Under the pieces are notes generated by a model. It was given only the letters and a program-made list of their open reading frames with translations. It was not told where the DNA came from and searched no databases. 64,000 nucleotides of DNA from Diphasiastrum complanatum (Eukaryota; Streptophyta; Lycopodiopsida; Lycopodiales; Lycopodiaceae), in NCBI GenBank assembly GCA_029204225.1, contig CM055098.1, positions 11,033,052 through 11,097,051 of the forward strand. Direction: 5' to 3'. Position 1 is the stretch's first letter, and each line of letters begins with the position of its first letter. Positions 1-10,927 of the stretch are shown piece by piece. A program made the translations under genes and the position numbers.

Positions 1-209
1 CGCAATTTTTGTGGTGTGCTGATTCATAACCATCGGTGCCTGCGTCGAAACAGTGAAAAAATAGATCCTCAATATAGTTCACGAAGATAAGGCTCACCGA
101 AAATTGAAATATGTATATGTATAATTAGCAAAATTGAAGGCATAGTTGATATGCATGTTACAAATACGAGACCATAGTGTATGTTCGACATCGTCAACGC
201 ATCAATATG
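1..209. repeat. Arm of a dispersed inverted repeat, partner at 27552-27760
   Basis: Reading the plus strand of 27552-27760 gives the reverse complement of this segment with few changes, for example the block around GCGTTGACGATGTCGAACAT near position 190. The match reaches the very first base, so it probably continues left of the window. The segment lies directly 3' of the small secreted-peptide gene (246-527, minus) and could include its 3' UTR. The partner copy is not followed by the peptide coding region but by a different repeated segment (27477-27551), so only the downstream flank was copied there. Confidence 0.85.
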
Positions 210-245
210 AAGAACAAAAACGATATTACAATGATACAACCATGG

Positions 246-527
246 TCATGGTGAACTGGTGGTGCATGATGAGGGACTGCATAATCTATGTGAATGCTGT
301 CTTCCTTTTGACTGGTTTCTGCTACAAGCAGCAGTAAGACAATACATCAATAGATCTGAATGACGTTCAGGAAGCTCATTAGAAAGAACAATGAAAACTA
401 AAGTGAAAATTTCGTCGGTCCAAACTGAGCATTGCTTGATACCTGATTCAAAACTGCGGGCGGCACAACTATAGTGGGAAAGTAGTATGCATGCGAATAC
501 AATTGTTGTAGCCACAAGGGTTGTCAT
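246..527 (-). CDS. Small predicted secreted Cys-containing peptide, unknown function
   Basis: A 93-residue open frame. It begins with a signal-peptide-like N-terminus: a short polar start, a hydrophobic core (residues about 4-16, TTIVFACILL) and a plausible cleavage near SCAA|R (residues 20-24). The mature part has five Cys at residues 33, 63, 68, 83 and 88, giving two CX4C pairs in its C-terminal half and an odd Cys count. I do not recognise the family; thionin- or defensin-like spacing is not met. A TATA-like box lies 72 bases upstream of the ATG, which supports this start. A copia element sits about 94 bases upstream, so the native promoter may be cut off. Part of the coding region (279-365) recurs at 9873-9962. 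It could be a chance frame; expression data would settle that. Confidence 0.45.
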   Translation of the reverse strand: MTTLVATTIVFACILLSHYSCAARSFESGIKQCSVWTDEIFTLVFIVLSNELPERHSDLLMYCLTAACSRNQSKGRQHSHRLCSPSSCTTSSP

Positions 528-598
528 GATGTAAAGCGTACGCCTTATGTGTCGTCTGAAATGCGGGGTTATGCTGGGCTTTTCAGACCCAATTCACC

Positions 599-605
599 TA
601 TATAA
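599..605 (-). promoter_or_regulatory. TATA-like box upstream of the secreted-peptide gene
   Basis: The minus strand reads GTTATATAGG here, 72 bases before the ATG at 527. This is a usual distance for a plant core promoter with a short 5' UTR. Only 12 bases of native sequence remain upstream before the target duplication of copia element D at 617-621. Confidence 0.4.
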
Positions 606-621
606 CTTCAGAGTTCAAAGT

Positions 622-763
622 TGTTAGAATGAATCACAGCGAGGAAGATGACAACATAAAAGGCAGAATCTAGGAACACTCATGAGAGATACATTCGTGA
701 TGAACCATGTGACTGAAGACGGTTAGCAGTGACCGTTGGTGTCATGTGACATGGACACCAACA
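622..763 (-). repeat. 3' LTR of copia D, internally deleted
   Basis: Starts (plus strand) TGTTAGAATGAATCAC and ends GACATGGACACCAACA, the same ends as the 396-bp LTR at 7405-7800. About 250 bp of the middle is missing. The last 70 bp, around CTGAAGACGGTTAGCAGTGA, are nearly identical in both. Confidence 0.88.
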
Positions 764-778
764 ATCCCCATCTCAATG

Positions 779-2526
779 CTATCCGTCTTCTCTAATGATG
801 CTCTTCATTCCCATGGCATTCCTTAAGCATACAAATCTATCCTTTGATAGAGGTTTGGTCATTATGTCTGCAGTCATCACTTTGGTGGGACAGAACTCCA
901 GCACCATCTTCTGACATTGTACCAAATCTTTGACAAAGTGGTGCTGGATGTCAATGTGTTTGCTTTGTTTGTGCAAACCTCCATTCCTGCATATGAAGAT
1001 GCTGCCCTGGTTGTCGTTGAAGATCTTCATTCCTTTTGTTGAGGTGCCTATCTCGTGACATAGACTCTTGATCCAAACATACTCCCTAGCACTATGACAT
1101 ATCCCCACTAGTTCCGCTTCAGTTGAGGAGAGAGCCACAAATTTTTGCTTACTGCTTGCCCAGCTTACAGCTCCTCCGCCCATCATGAAGATGAGCCCAC
1201 AGGTGGATTTCCTGTCATCTGTCTCACCTGCCCAGTCAGAGTCGACAAACCCCTCAATGTTTTCAAAAGGAAACTTGTATTCCAAGCCAAGTCCAATGGT
1301 TCCCTTTAAGTATCTCAGAACCCTTTTGCTTGCCAATGATCGATGCCTGTCTTCCAGATACCTGCTGAGTGATCCAATTGTCGTGGCTATATCTGGCCTA
1401 GTGCATACCATAGCGTACATCAATGATCCCGCTAGGCTTCTATATGGATATCAGTTCATTTCTGCTTTGTCAGACTCAGTTTGTGGTGACCTCTCTTTGC
1501 TCAATCTTATTCCCTGTTCTTGTGGAGTTCCAATGGGATTGCAATTTCCATCCCAAATTTCTTGAGCATATTAATGATGTACCTTTCGTGTCTTGGGTGG
1601 ATAGATTTTCTGATTCTGTCTCTTTCAACTTGAATTCCTAGGCAATAATGCAGCTGCCCCATATCCTTGATTTCAAACTCAGTCTTCAATCCTGCCTTAC
1701 AGGACTCCAGCCTTGAAATGTTGTCGCCAATCAGAATTATATCATCCACATAAAGTGCTATGACAGTGATTTCCAAATGAGATCTCCTGACGAATATGCT
1801 CTAATCTGAGTTGCATTTCTTGAAATTTCGCTCACGAAGGTATATTTCAATTCGTTCATACCAGACTCTGGATGATTGCTTTAATCCATATAGGGCTTTG
1901 TTGAGCTTGCAGACCATGCCCGACCCTTCTTCAAATCCATCTGGTTGTTCAATGTACACGTCCTCACTTAGTGTCCCATTCAGGAAAGCAGTTTTGACAT
2001 CAAGTTGATGAATCTCTATGTCAATGGCAGCCACCCATGCAAGGATTATCCTAATCGATCCGATTCTAGCGATTAGGGCAAATGTTTCGTCAAAGTCCAC
2101 GCCTTCTGTTTGTGAGCATCCTTTGGCTACTATTCGTGCCTTATATCTATCCACATTGCCCTCCGCATCATATTTTAGTTTATAAATCCACCTGCAGCCA
2201 ATGGCTCTCCTCCCTTTTGGTAGGTGTACCAAATTCCACGCATCGTTCTTCTTAATCGACTGCATTTCTTCTGTCATTGCATGGAGCCACTCATTCCAGT
2301 CTCCCCTCTCTTGAGCTTCCCGATAAGATCTTGGCTCTTCATCCGGTTCTTGACTCATGAACATCATCTCATCAAATCTTTGTAGAGCTCTCTTTGTCCT
2401 GTTTGGCCTTGCCTCAGCAATTGTCTCTGGTCTCTCCCGATTGAACCTGATCTTGAGCCTTGGTTGCCTCATCGTATCAAGTTCTTCATTCTCTTCTGAA
2501 TCAAAAAATTCTTTCCCCGTGGACAT
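779..2526 (-). pseudogene. Copia D pol: reverse transcriptase and RNase H, broken
   Basis: Three consecutive frames. 2526-1801 holds the RT N-terminal half, with the usual WxxAMxEE start region, GCRWIYKLK, KARIVAKG, QLDVKTAFLNG and ALYGLKQSSRVWYE. 1776-1507 holds the palm motif ALYVDDIILIG, with YVDD intact. 1423-779 holds the connection and RNase H, with catalytic VDSDWAG, SSTEAEL and NDNQGS and the C-terminal ADIMTKPL seen in copia RNase H. Two breaks, near 1800 and 1430-1500, separate the frames. Upstream of residue 1 the reading is cut by the A' fragment beginning about 2538. Confidence 0.88.
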
Positions 2527-2609
2527 CTGACCATCAATGCCGAAGAAACAAAACGTTTCTAATTACAAAGCCTTGCTAGCTTTCAGCCCTCAGCCCGACG
2601 AAGACATTC

Positions 2610-4167
2610 GTCATGATGCTGGAAGATCAGCTGACGAATTTGCAGTGGGATGGAAAAGATTTTACTTCTTTTGTAAGAAAGATGAATGATCTGTTTCTAT
2701 CACTACATAATTCTGGAGCAGAGAATGCTGTGTCAGCTGAGAAGTAGCTCACATACCTATTGAGAGCCTTGCCCAGATCATTCCAGACGACAAGAACTCT
2801 GCTCACGAAAGATCCCGCCATGAACCTCAAAAAGACGATTGTCAAAATTCGAGATTAAGTCGAGGCCCGAGAACATCTTGATCACAAAGATGGTTCTGAC
2901 CAAGCCCTCTACGGCAACAAAGAACAATCAAAGAAGCAATTTAAGCCTAAGAGGGAGTCCAATCAGACGCAAGATCGTGACCAGCAAGCAGAGCAAACAA
3001 GCAAAGGCAACTGGAAGACCAAAGGGAGGTCAAAACAACAAGGTGCAGACAAGAAGACTTGTGTGAGATGCAGAAGAAATGGGCATACAGTAGATACCTA
3101 TTGGCTCAATCCCAAGATTGAGTGTATCCATTGCCACAAGAAGGGTCACGCAGCCGTGCATTGCTGCCAGAACTCGAGAAACAAGTCAACACGTAATAGA
3201 CAGGAGAACAACAATAGTTCATGCTATGTCGAGGAGCCCAAGAGCTTGCAAATGGGCGAAGAAAGAACGAACAAAAATTGTTTGACCGCCTATATCTATG
3301 AAGACGTATGCGAAACATCAACATCTGACACACATGAGATGATCCTAGATTCATGAGCACCTCACACTTCGTGACATCAAGACGAATCATGTCTGATTTC
3401 AGAAGTGCAGATCCCTCAAGATTCATAGTTCTTGGAAATGGATCTAGAAATCAAGTGAATGGTATCGGTTCACTATGGCTCAACACCAATGGCAGAGACA
3501 GACGACTCAAAGACATTCTGTTCGTGCCTACTCTGCAGCAAGACTTGCTCTCTGTAGCAAGAATAGCAGATGCAGGGATGCGTGTGACATTTTCTGACGA
3601 AGCATGCAACATGATTGATGCCAGTACCAGTACTCTCATCGCTCAAGGCAAAAGTAAAGGGAACCTATATCATCTGAAGGTACGCCTACCTGCAGATCAG
3701 GAGCATCAGACTCATGATGACTCGTCAGACACTATGTGGCACAGAAGACTCTACCACATGAACTCAATGGCACTTTACCAAGCAAGCCATCATGGAGTGA
3801 TAATAGGGGTCCGACATCTCGAATGCAACCAGTTCGACCACCTGTGATGCATGTTTGAAGGGCAAGATATCATGCACACCATTCATCAAAGACTCCTATA
3901 GAACCACAAAGATTCTGGAGCTAGTGCACTCTGACATCTGCGGACCACTCAACATGATCTCAGTAAGAGGTTCAAAGCATTACACAACCTTCATTGATGA
4001 TTATAGAAAATTTGTCAGAGTGTATTTCATTCAGAATAAATCTGAAGCACTTGATAAATTCATAGAATATGTGAATTGGGCAGCAAGATTCGTAGGCAGC
4101 TAAGTGAAGCAGATCAGAACAGATCGAGGTGGCGAATACATCTTGAATCGCTTCACTGACTTTTGCA
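2610..4167 (+). pseudogene. A' copia gag-protease-integrase remnant
   Basis: Gag tail at about 2610-2870 with an in-frame stop. Two zinc knuckles at about 3065-3175 (first one degraded: CRRNGHTVDTY lacks the leading CX2 pair; second CIHCHKKGHAAVHC fits CX2CX4HX4C). Protease region near 3350, where the D-S-G site is broken by a stop just after DS. GAG-pre-integrase motif MWHRRLYHMNSMALYQA at about 3737-3790. Integrase from 3855 with VHSDICGPL and DRGGEY. The frame ends at 4190, just before the place where the third catalytic residue (Glu) would lie. Multiple frameshifts; not functional. Confidence 0.75.
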
Positions 4168-4299
4168 ATGATCCTGAAGAAACAAAACATTTTTAATTAT
4201 AAAGCCTTGCTAGCTGTTAGCCCTCAGCCCAACGAAGACATTCGCGAACTCAAAGATCTGGAGACACGAAACACGAAAAATTTTGTGAACATGAAATTC

Positions 4300-4375
4300 A
4301 AAGCAGACGAAGATGAACGGTTCGCGAACACGAAAGTCAAGCTAGACAAAGACGAACGGTTCGCAAACACGAAAT
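4300..4375 (+). repeat. Two-copy tandem repeat of about 39 bp in the A' LTR-like region
   Basis: The unit around GACGAACGGTTCGCGAACAC occurs twice in a row (about 4303-4339 and 4342-4378) with small changes. The core TTCGCGAAC resembles the motif clusters in family A LTRs (see 26290-27111). Confidence 0.7.
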
Positions 4376-5116
4376 ATTCACAAATGAGAATCTTTTGTGG
4401 TCTAGTACGAGAGAAGACAAACGACCAAAACGAAACCAACGATGGAAACAAAACCTTCTCCTGTTTGCACGCTCCAAAGAGTACCAGCAAGATCATGAAA
4501 GTACCTAGAAGTACAGATATCTGATCTGATGATATGATGACAGCAGATACATTTTAGGTCGTGGCTAATCTGCCACTCTTGTGATTCCCTGATTAGTTGT
4601 ACATACAATGTAAGGAAGTAGTCTGATGCTAGGAAGAAATCAAGATGAAATACAGGCAACAAGTCCGCCTGCATGCAAGGCGAGCTCTGTGATCAGGATC
4701 CATAGAAATCTAATTGTCTGCTAGTAAAGCGAGACGATTACTCGTGAGAGAACCGTCTTTCTCCCACGCCGACGCATTGTGTGGATTTGCATGCAATGCT
4801 TGAAGAAAGTAGAGGAAGATCAATATAGATAATTTCTCTTGTTGTGTCTGATCTCGAATGCAAATGCTTCTGCTGTTAATCATGTGTCTGAGTTTTCTTG
4901 TTCATTTTAATTCCGCACCTTGGTTGAAACTATGTTGAATGCTGCATTAATTTTATAAACGAAGATCAACAGAGCCTGACTACACTATGGAGGATTGTAG
5001 GAGTGATTCAGGTGGCAGTGTCCAGTGATCGCATATGAACTCCATCCGAATCGAAACAGAGGATTGTGAAATCTTTGCGACTGCAAAATCCAAATTGTAA
5101 TACACGAATCTGATTC

Positions 5117-7227
5117 TCAAAAAATGCTCTCATCATGGGCATGATCCTCCAAAGATATGTTGTCTTGGGATATATTGGAGCTCGAAATGCTAATGACCTC
5201 TGTAGGAAACACCATGCCCCCCTTGAGTCCATGATCTGAACCAGAATTAGAGCTGGGCTTTAGCATCACTATGGGATCTTCATCAAACACGACATCCCTT
5301 GCATTGATGAACTTTTTTGTAACATGATCAAAAAGCTTATATTCTTTAGTTCCTTCCAGATATCCTACAGATAGGCATTTGTTAGATTTGGGATCAAGTT
5401 TCATTTGCCTTTCTTTGGGAATATGTATGTATGCAGTGCAGCCAAACACCTTGAAGTGATCTACTCTTGGCTTATGTCCGTACCACATCTCGTGAGGAGT
5501 TTTTCCTGCCAAGACCTTCATTGGAGATCTGCTGATTATGGGACATGCATTTGCAATAGCCTCTGCCCATAAATACTTAGGTAGATCATTCTCCTACAAC
5601 ATAGAACGAGTCATTTTCATCAGCATTCTGTTTTTTCTTTCCGCCAAACCATTCTATTTAGGAGTGTATGGGACAGTAAATTCTCTCAAGATACCATTCT
5701 TCAGATAGAATTCATCGAATTCTTTGTTCTTGAATTCTCCCCCATTGTCACTTCTGAGCTTCTTGAACTTCTTATTGGTTTAGCTCTCAGTTATGCTCTT
5801 GAATGCCTTGAAACTTTCAAGCACCTGAGATTTTTGCTTCAACGTCAAAATCCAAGTCCTGCTCGTGTAGTTGTCTGTGTATGTATTGAAATACCTAGAT
5901 CCTCTAATAGGTGGCACCTCCATTGGTCCATAGATGTCTGTGTGGATTAGTTAAAGCACTTTAGTGGATCTTATTGGGTGTATCTCTGGAAAGCGTTCCC
6001 TATGCTACTTCCCAGAAATACACACATCACATTTGTCAATCCCCTCCTTGACATCGTAATCGAACCCCCTCAGCCCAAACCATATGCGAACGGAGCCTCT
6101 TCCTATCACATCAATCACGCCTTTATCCCCCGTCATGATCTCCTTACCGCTGAGCATCTGATAGTGATGAAGGCATCACGATTATTTGTCATATGGGACG
6201 TAGCTGCAGAATCAAAATAACAGTACGGGTCCGCGTCAACAATCTGTCTCTTGGCTTTCAACTTTACGTCGATGATCTCATTACAATCAAACAATACGCC
6301 ATATGACTGGGTGTCAGATAGTTCCAAGGAGCTCCAACTCTCCTTAGCCATCATAGCAAATGCATATGTGGTCTCCTTCACTTCATCAGCTAAGTTGGCT
6401 TGATCTGGACTCCTCCTCTGCATGTCAGCTTTCTTTTTGTTGCATTCACGAGCGAAGTGCCTTGGCTGATCACAGTAGTAACACTTCTTGTCAGACTTCC
6501 CTAACTATCCTTTCTTCTTGAAGTCCTTCTCTTGCTGACTCGATTGCCCTCCTTCTGTACTGGGTCTTTGGTTCTCGATCCCCATCTTCTTGAAGCCACT
6601 CAAGAGTGCCATTTCATCTTGTGCTGGATTAACCTTCCGCCTACTCTCTTCCTGAATGAGCCTCCGAGTGATAAACTCCATGTCCAGTTTATCCTCAAAC
6701 CCATCGAGCATCATGACCAGCGGATCATAGCTGGATGGGAGACTCGTGATCAGATTGTATATAAGCTGTTGCTTGTCAACCACCGCACTGGCCGCGATTA
6801 GCTGTCTTCTAATGTCCTTAATCTTCTCCACATGGTCTCTCATTAAATCACCCTCACTCATCTTGGTGTTCGTCAGCTGCCTCTGCAACATCAGAATGCT
6901 TGAGAAACCTTTAGCTTGAAAGCTACCAAGAAGCGCATCCCATACCCCCTTTGTTGTCTCCTGATCTCTCACTAATGAGATCGCGGTCTCACTTAAGCTC
7001 AGACACAACATCATGCGTGCTTTTGACCCTTTCGCAATGGTCAATTTGGCCTACTGTGCATTCTTCACCCGGCCCTCTTGATCCAGCTCATGAGTCTCCT
7101 CACCTGATACAACGTTCCAGAGGCCCTTGTCTTTCAGCAAGACCTTCATCTTCCAGCTCCATGAGCTGTAATTGTCAGCCTCTAGTCGATCAATCATCTT
7201 GCTCTCTATCGATGCTTCTAGTGCCAT
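5117..7227 (-). pseudogene. Copia D gag, zinc knuckle, protease and integrase, broken
   Basis: Gag starts at the ATG at 7227 (MALEASIESKMIDRLEADNY), is cut by a TAG shortly after, and continues through 7044-6505 as a UBN2-type copia gag. The zinc knuckle CYYCDQPRHFARECN (about 6450-6490) fits CX2CX4HX4C. The protease site reads DSAATSHM near 6200, where copia proteases usually have DSG. Integrase covers about 6100-5117, with RSDNGGEF and NGLAERKNRM (third catalytic residue Glu kept, about 5650-5760) and the C-terminal KTPHEMWYGHKPRVDHFKVF. Stops interrupt it at least before NGLAE and after MKMTRSML. Confidence 0.87.
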
Positions 7228-7331
7228 CTTCTCCGATTTGTAGGAGCTTCAAACGATTGTCACTTTGTGCAGATTGACTGATCACACGAGTTCACTAGTG
7301 GCAACAAAAGGTAGAATCAGCAATCGATGTT

Positions 7332-7343
7332 GCTCTGATACTG
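7332..7343 (-). promoter_or_regulatory. Degraded initiator-Met tRNA primer-binding site of copia D
   Basis: The minus strand reads CAGTATCAGAGC, matching the copia primer-binding site TGGTATCAGAGC except for its first bases. It lies about 60 bases inside the 5' LTR end at 7405, further than usual, so either the LTR edge or the leader has changed. Confidence 0.55.
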
Positions 7344-7404
7344 CTCGATCCAAGATAGTATGTGATCCTGGATTCTTCCTTTACGTATGTGGGCCCATAA
7401 CCAT

Positions 7405-7800
7405 TGTTAGAATGAATCACAACGAGGAAAATGACAGCATAAATGGCATAATCTACCAACACTCAATGGATCAATCATAAAGCAAAATCACACACACATA
7501 CAAAAGCAATATCTTGATTACAAAAAGTGTGATCATAGCCTCACAAAGCATGTACATATATCAACATGCTAGTGGAATGCCATAATTATATATAATGTGC
7601 AATATAATGACTATCGTATTCACACCTATCTAGTATGATATCCATCGTATTCACACCTATCTAATTTGGCATCAAGCATGTCAAGAAAACTTTGGCTAAT
7701 CCTACGTATTCTAGATACATGAGATATACATTCGCGATGAGCCATGTGACTGAAGACGGTTAGCAGTGACCGTTGGTGTCATGTGACATGGACACCAACA
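7405..7800 (-). repeat. 5' LTR of copia D
   Basis: A 396-bp direct repeat partner of 622-763, with TG...CA ends, followed by the target duplication AAAGT at 7801-7805. It contains a short internal direct repeat, CGTATTCACACCTATCTA, at about 7616 and 7649. Confidence 0.9.
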
Positions 7801-7805
7801 AAAGT

Positions 7806-7839
7806 CGCAGCACCATATATCTAGAATCATCAACAACAG

Positions 7840-7911
<72 letters not shown>

Positions 7912-8235
7912 TTTTGAATGAGTTACAAATTTTATACTGAAAGGGCAAAACAATTGTTTGTGTGTGAAAACGGCCTCTTCAGTTTAGGGTTAGGCCTCCT
8001 CACGTTGAGGTTAGAATTGTGCGGCAGACTTAAAAAACCAGCACATTATAAATTTTTCACGCATACTTTAAAAGCCAGCACATTATAAATTATTTTGTGC
8101 AATGTTTCTATAATTCAATCTCATATAAAATCTTTTCAATATGTATTAGATAACGGGCCTGGAGGGCCCGTTCTCTGACGTTATGGTCAGCTAATGACTT
8201 TCATAATGTCAACTGATGCCTTTTAAAATGAAGGG
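7806..8235. other. Non-coding interval with an (AG)n microsatellite
   Basis: An uninterrupted (AG)n run occupies 7842-7909. Before D inserted, this tract lay roughly 60 bp upstream of the TATA box of the secreted-peptide gene. Open frames here only read through the dinucleotide repeat. The rest (7910-8235) is AT-rich with no recognisable gene. Confidence 0.8.
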
Positions 8236-8565
8236 TCAGTTGTAGACATCGTCAAGATGGCCCTATGTACAGAGCAAGAAGTCCAAGAAGAAGTGCCAGT
8301 TTCAAGAAATGAAGCTCTTCCATCTATTGCACACGGATCCGAGGCGGAATGCGCTGGGTAGAGGCAGCCGTACCAGGACCTTGTCGATGCAATCCTACGG
8401 CATGCTTTTCCACAAAAGCTCATCCATCTCTAACTTACCCAAACGATTCTCACATAAAACAATGCAAATAGTGCCCATATCTCCATTACCAGCATTCCTG
8501 ATTGGCTTGAAATCATCGGTAGTTAGAGACGGGCTTGCCAAGATCTCATGTGTTTCCTGATCCAT
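8236..8565 (-). pseudogene. F-box protein pseudogene, copy 1
   Basis: From the ATG at 8565 a single 110-codon frame runs to a TGA at 8236-8238. Residues about 55-90 form an F-box: KSMP, DCIDKVLVRLPLP, SAFRLGSVCNRWKSFIS, matching the pattern LPxDxLxxILxRLPLPSLxRLRxVCKxW. F-box proteins bind Skp1 and bring substrates to SCF ubiquitin ligases. Three in-frame stops (8395-8397, 8302-8304, 8263-8265) make it a pseudogene. No Kelch or LRR region follows, so it is also short. The second copy at 61881-62224 has different lesions, so the common ancestor was probably an open frame. Confidence 0.75.
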
Positions 8566-9745
8566 TCCTTAGATCAATTCAACTACACTAGCTCCTATGC
8601 TCAGCAATCGGCTGATTTCTACGTTCTGAATTTGGAAGAAGACCATCTCTTTCTTTGAGAGTCTGATATCATTTTTGTCTCTTCATATGTGATGTCCATG
8701 CACCTTATTACAGCTTTACAGTCGAACTCTTGACCTCAAAAGAGATGGAAGGAGATACGATGAATTTTTCTTTTGAAAATTTTGTATCTCTTGCGAAACG
8801 CCTGCACCTTTCAAAATTGAAAGGTAGAAACTTATGCCCTTTGAAGCTGTCTTACTAAAAATAGTAAGGCAGATTATGGCATTTAATGTGTCCAATTTTA
8901 ACAAAGAATCAACAACAGCTAACCATAACATTTAATTAATCTCTCTCTCCTTTGTGTGTGTGTGTGTCTCTCTCTCTCTAAAACCTCACATTATCGATAT
9001 TTTCTCTATGTAAACCGTAAAAATTAGAACTCTAACCCTAAATCAATAAAAAAAAATGCTTCACATAGCATGCTCACCCTTTCACCCAGCAGACTGATCT
9101 CTCTCTCTCTCTCTCTCTCTCTTGCATGGCAAATATAGGCTCTGTCCACTTTATGCGTATTTTCTCTCTCTAGAAGTTTCTAGAGCCACGTCCCTACCAG
9201 CTGCCAAACCAAGGTCCCAAATTTGACCGACAAACTCGAGACATGCCCCCGAGTATATCAAGTTCTATAAATAGCATTGTACAGGCTAATCTTTCATATG
9301 TGTGGCTACTCGGCTACTTGGCTAATCCAAGTAGTCGGCTACGAGACGAGTGCTTGATTGATATGTCGATGGCGAATCACATTCCGATCACAACCAATCA
9401 ATATAGGAAATCTAATTAACTGTACACTAAATAGTATCACATTTGAAGCTTATAAAATGTATATTAAGTTAACTCTGATTTCTAACTTTCTCCTTTAACC
9501 TCAAATGTGATAAGAGTAAAGAAATACGAACTGTGACAATGTCTGGAATATCCAAAAGATGTTATGCATGTCCATGCTACTCTATACTTGTCTCACACTC
9601 AAGTACACCAAGAAACCATCAGGTTTGACTCACAAAGTATCATGGACACATGAGGCTCATGAGAAAATCTTCCACACTCTCAACTAACTGAGTTGTCTCG
9701 TATATGACTTTCACACAAGTGGACCACATAAGCGACATGGCTCAT
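8240..9745 (-). repeat. Inverted-repeat arm 1 carrying the F-box pseudogene
   Basis: This segment recurs in reverse complement at 60633-62205. Shared landmarks in order include the F-box frame, a GA/CT tract (8941-8981 here, expanded to 61381-61508 there), the block CTCGAGACATGCCCCCGAGT near 9235, the small hairpin CTACTTGG/CCAAGTAG near 9315-9340, and the end block with GACTTTCACACAAGTGGACC near 9709. A canonical plus-strand TATAAATAG at 9266-9274 points away from the F-box frame; in the partner it reads GTAAATAG. Confidence 0.88.
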
Positions 9746-9872
9746 ATTCCATCCATGTAATCTTGGATTTTATTAATATATATGTGAGATTTTGGAGGGC
9801 TTTTTTTCTCTAACACCTGAAAGGAAATCTAAGAACAAGAAAATCTAAGAGTCAACAATCAACCAACTGGTC

Positions 9873-9962
9873 TGCATAATGTAAGTGAATGTTCTCTTCC
9901 TTTTGACTAGTTTTTGCTACAAGCAGCAGTAAGACAATACATCCATAGATCTAAATGACGTG
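9873..9962 (-). repeat. Fragment copy of the secreted-peptide coding region
   Basis: Bases 9873-9962 match 279-365 with a few changes, including the block CTACAAGCAGCAGTAAGACA, in the same orientation. It covers only the C-terminal half of the peptide frame, so it is a gene fragment and not a second gene. Confidence 0.8.
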
Positions 9963-10120
9963 CATAAGTATTGTTAGAATTATTTAAGATAGTGTATGTG
10001 TGTTTGAGAGGATGTGTATGTGTTTTGAAATTTGCATTGATCTATAATTTAAGTTAATTGACAAATAGATATAGATAGTGTTGGGTAGTAATAGATTGTT
10101 AAATTTATAATGTGTGCGTG

Positions 10121-10194
<74 letters not shown>

Positions 10195-10927
10195 TGTGTG
10201 TGTGTGTTTTGTATTATGCATTAGTTTAGGGTATTTAAGAGTGATAAATAAATAAATAGTGTTTGATTGAATTTATATTGAATTTTTAGAGAGAGAGTGT
10301 CTGTGTATGTGTGTGTGTGTTTTGATTAAGATTTATAGTAGTAGATGACTAGATAATGTTTGATGGTAATTGTATGTTTGAATTTGCTTATAATAAGGTT
10401 CAATTGTGTAATATAATGTTATTTTTAGATTCTTGTGCATGTGACAAAAATATTCAAAAAAAAGAGAGCAAGCATTTAAAGAGCGAGCAATTGCACGTTT
10501 GCACTTAAGCTTCGAGTGAGTGTACTGGTGAGTTTGTGTTATTTCAATTTGTTTTATTATTAGAACATGTTATCTAACATAGTAAAAAATCAAATGTAAT
10601 TCATAATTTTCATTTGGTTCAAAGCAATATCGTATTTTATCGCATACACTAGCAAATAATTAATATGCAAAGGTGAAATGTAGATAGTTAAAATTCCCAA
10701 TCCTAGGAAGGGGTGTAGCCCTTATTTTTTTCCCGTTAAAGGTGAGGTTCTAATCTTTCCAACTTGCATGGAAAAACCTACACGTCGCAGGGTGGAAATA
10801 TGTGGTGACATTCTGAAATAGGACATAACCGCAAGGTTCAGGTATTATAATTATCACATTCAACTCTATCTATAAAAATATACATAAAAAATGTTGCGAT
10901 GAATATAAAAAAAAGAATGATAGATAA
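9963..10927. other. Non-coding interval with TG/AG microsatellites
   Basis: Contains a compound (TG)n(AG)n tract at about 10112-10200 and AT-rich sequence. No gene was recognised. It probably contains the 3' end of the CACTA element that starts at 14992, but I found no clear CACTA terminal repeat. Confidence 0.6.

Larger units (their letters stand above)
2538..5029 (+). mobile_element. Copia family A' fragment nested in element D
   Basis: Plus-strand copia sequence on a minus-strand host element. It begins with a 70-bp stretch (2538-2609) repeated at 4168-4237, which in other copies is the 3' part of integrase. It then jumps into gag (about 2610), runs through zinc knuckle, protease, GAG-pre-integrase and integrase to 4167, and continues in sequence matching the A' LTR-like region at 34440-35030 (for example CGTGGCTAATCTGCCACTCT in both). 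Homology to A' stops near 5029, where D resumes. No LTR or target duplication marks the left end, so it is a rearranged fragment and not a clean insertion. Confidence 0.75.
622..7800 (-). mobile_element. Ty1/copia element D, full length, nested insertion inside
   Basis: Bounded by TG...CA LTRs (622-763 and 7405-7800) and by a perfect 5-bp target duplication AAAGT at 617-621 and 7801-7805. Internal order on the minus strand is gag, zinc knuckle, protease, integrase, RT, RNase H, the Ty1/copia order. The polypurine tract (minus GAGATGGGGA) directly abuts the left LTR. The left LTR is internally shortened (142 against 396 bp). Several stops break the polyprotein. About 2.5 kb of plus-strand A'-family copia sequence (2538-5029) interrupts the gene between integrase and RT. 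The element is dead by itself. Confidence 0.9.

Noticed and set aside
7711-7953. Open frames made of Leu-Ser or Arg-Glu repeats, also at 20643-20883, 31336-31691 and 46584-46770
   Set aside because: They are dinucleotide microsatellites read through in one frame; both strands stay open because (GA)n has no stop. No flanking coding signal.
9548-9675. Short plus frame with KKPSGLTHKVSWTHEAHEKI, faintly like a gypsy RT/RNase H connection
   Set aside because: About 40 residues, no catalytic motif and no neighbouring gypsy sequence; chance similarity cannot be excluded.
10640-10660. CACTAGCAAATAA as a CACTA terminal repeat for the TNP2 element
   Set aside because: No matching inverted end or 3-bp target duplication was found right of 15000, and the five-letter core is frequent by chance.
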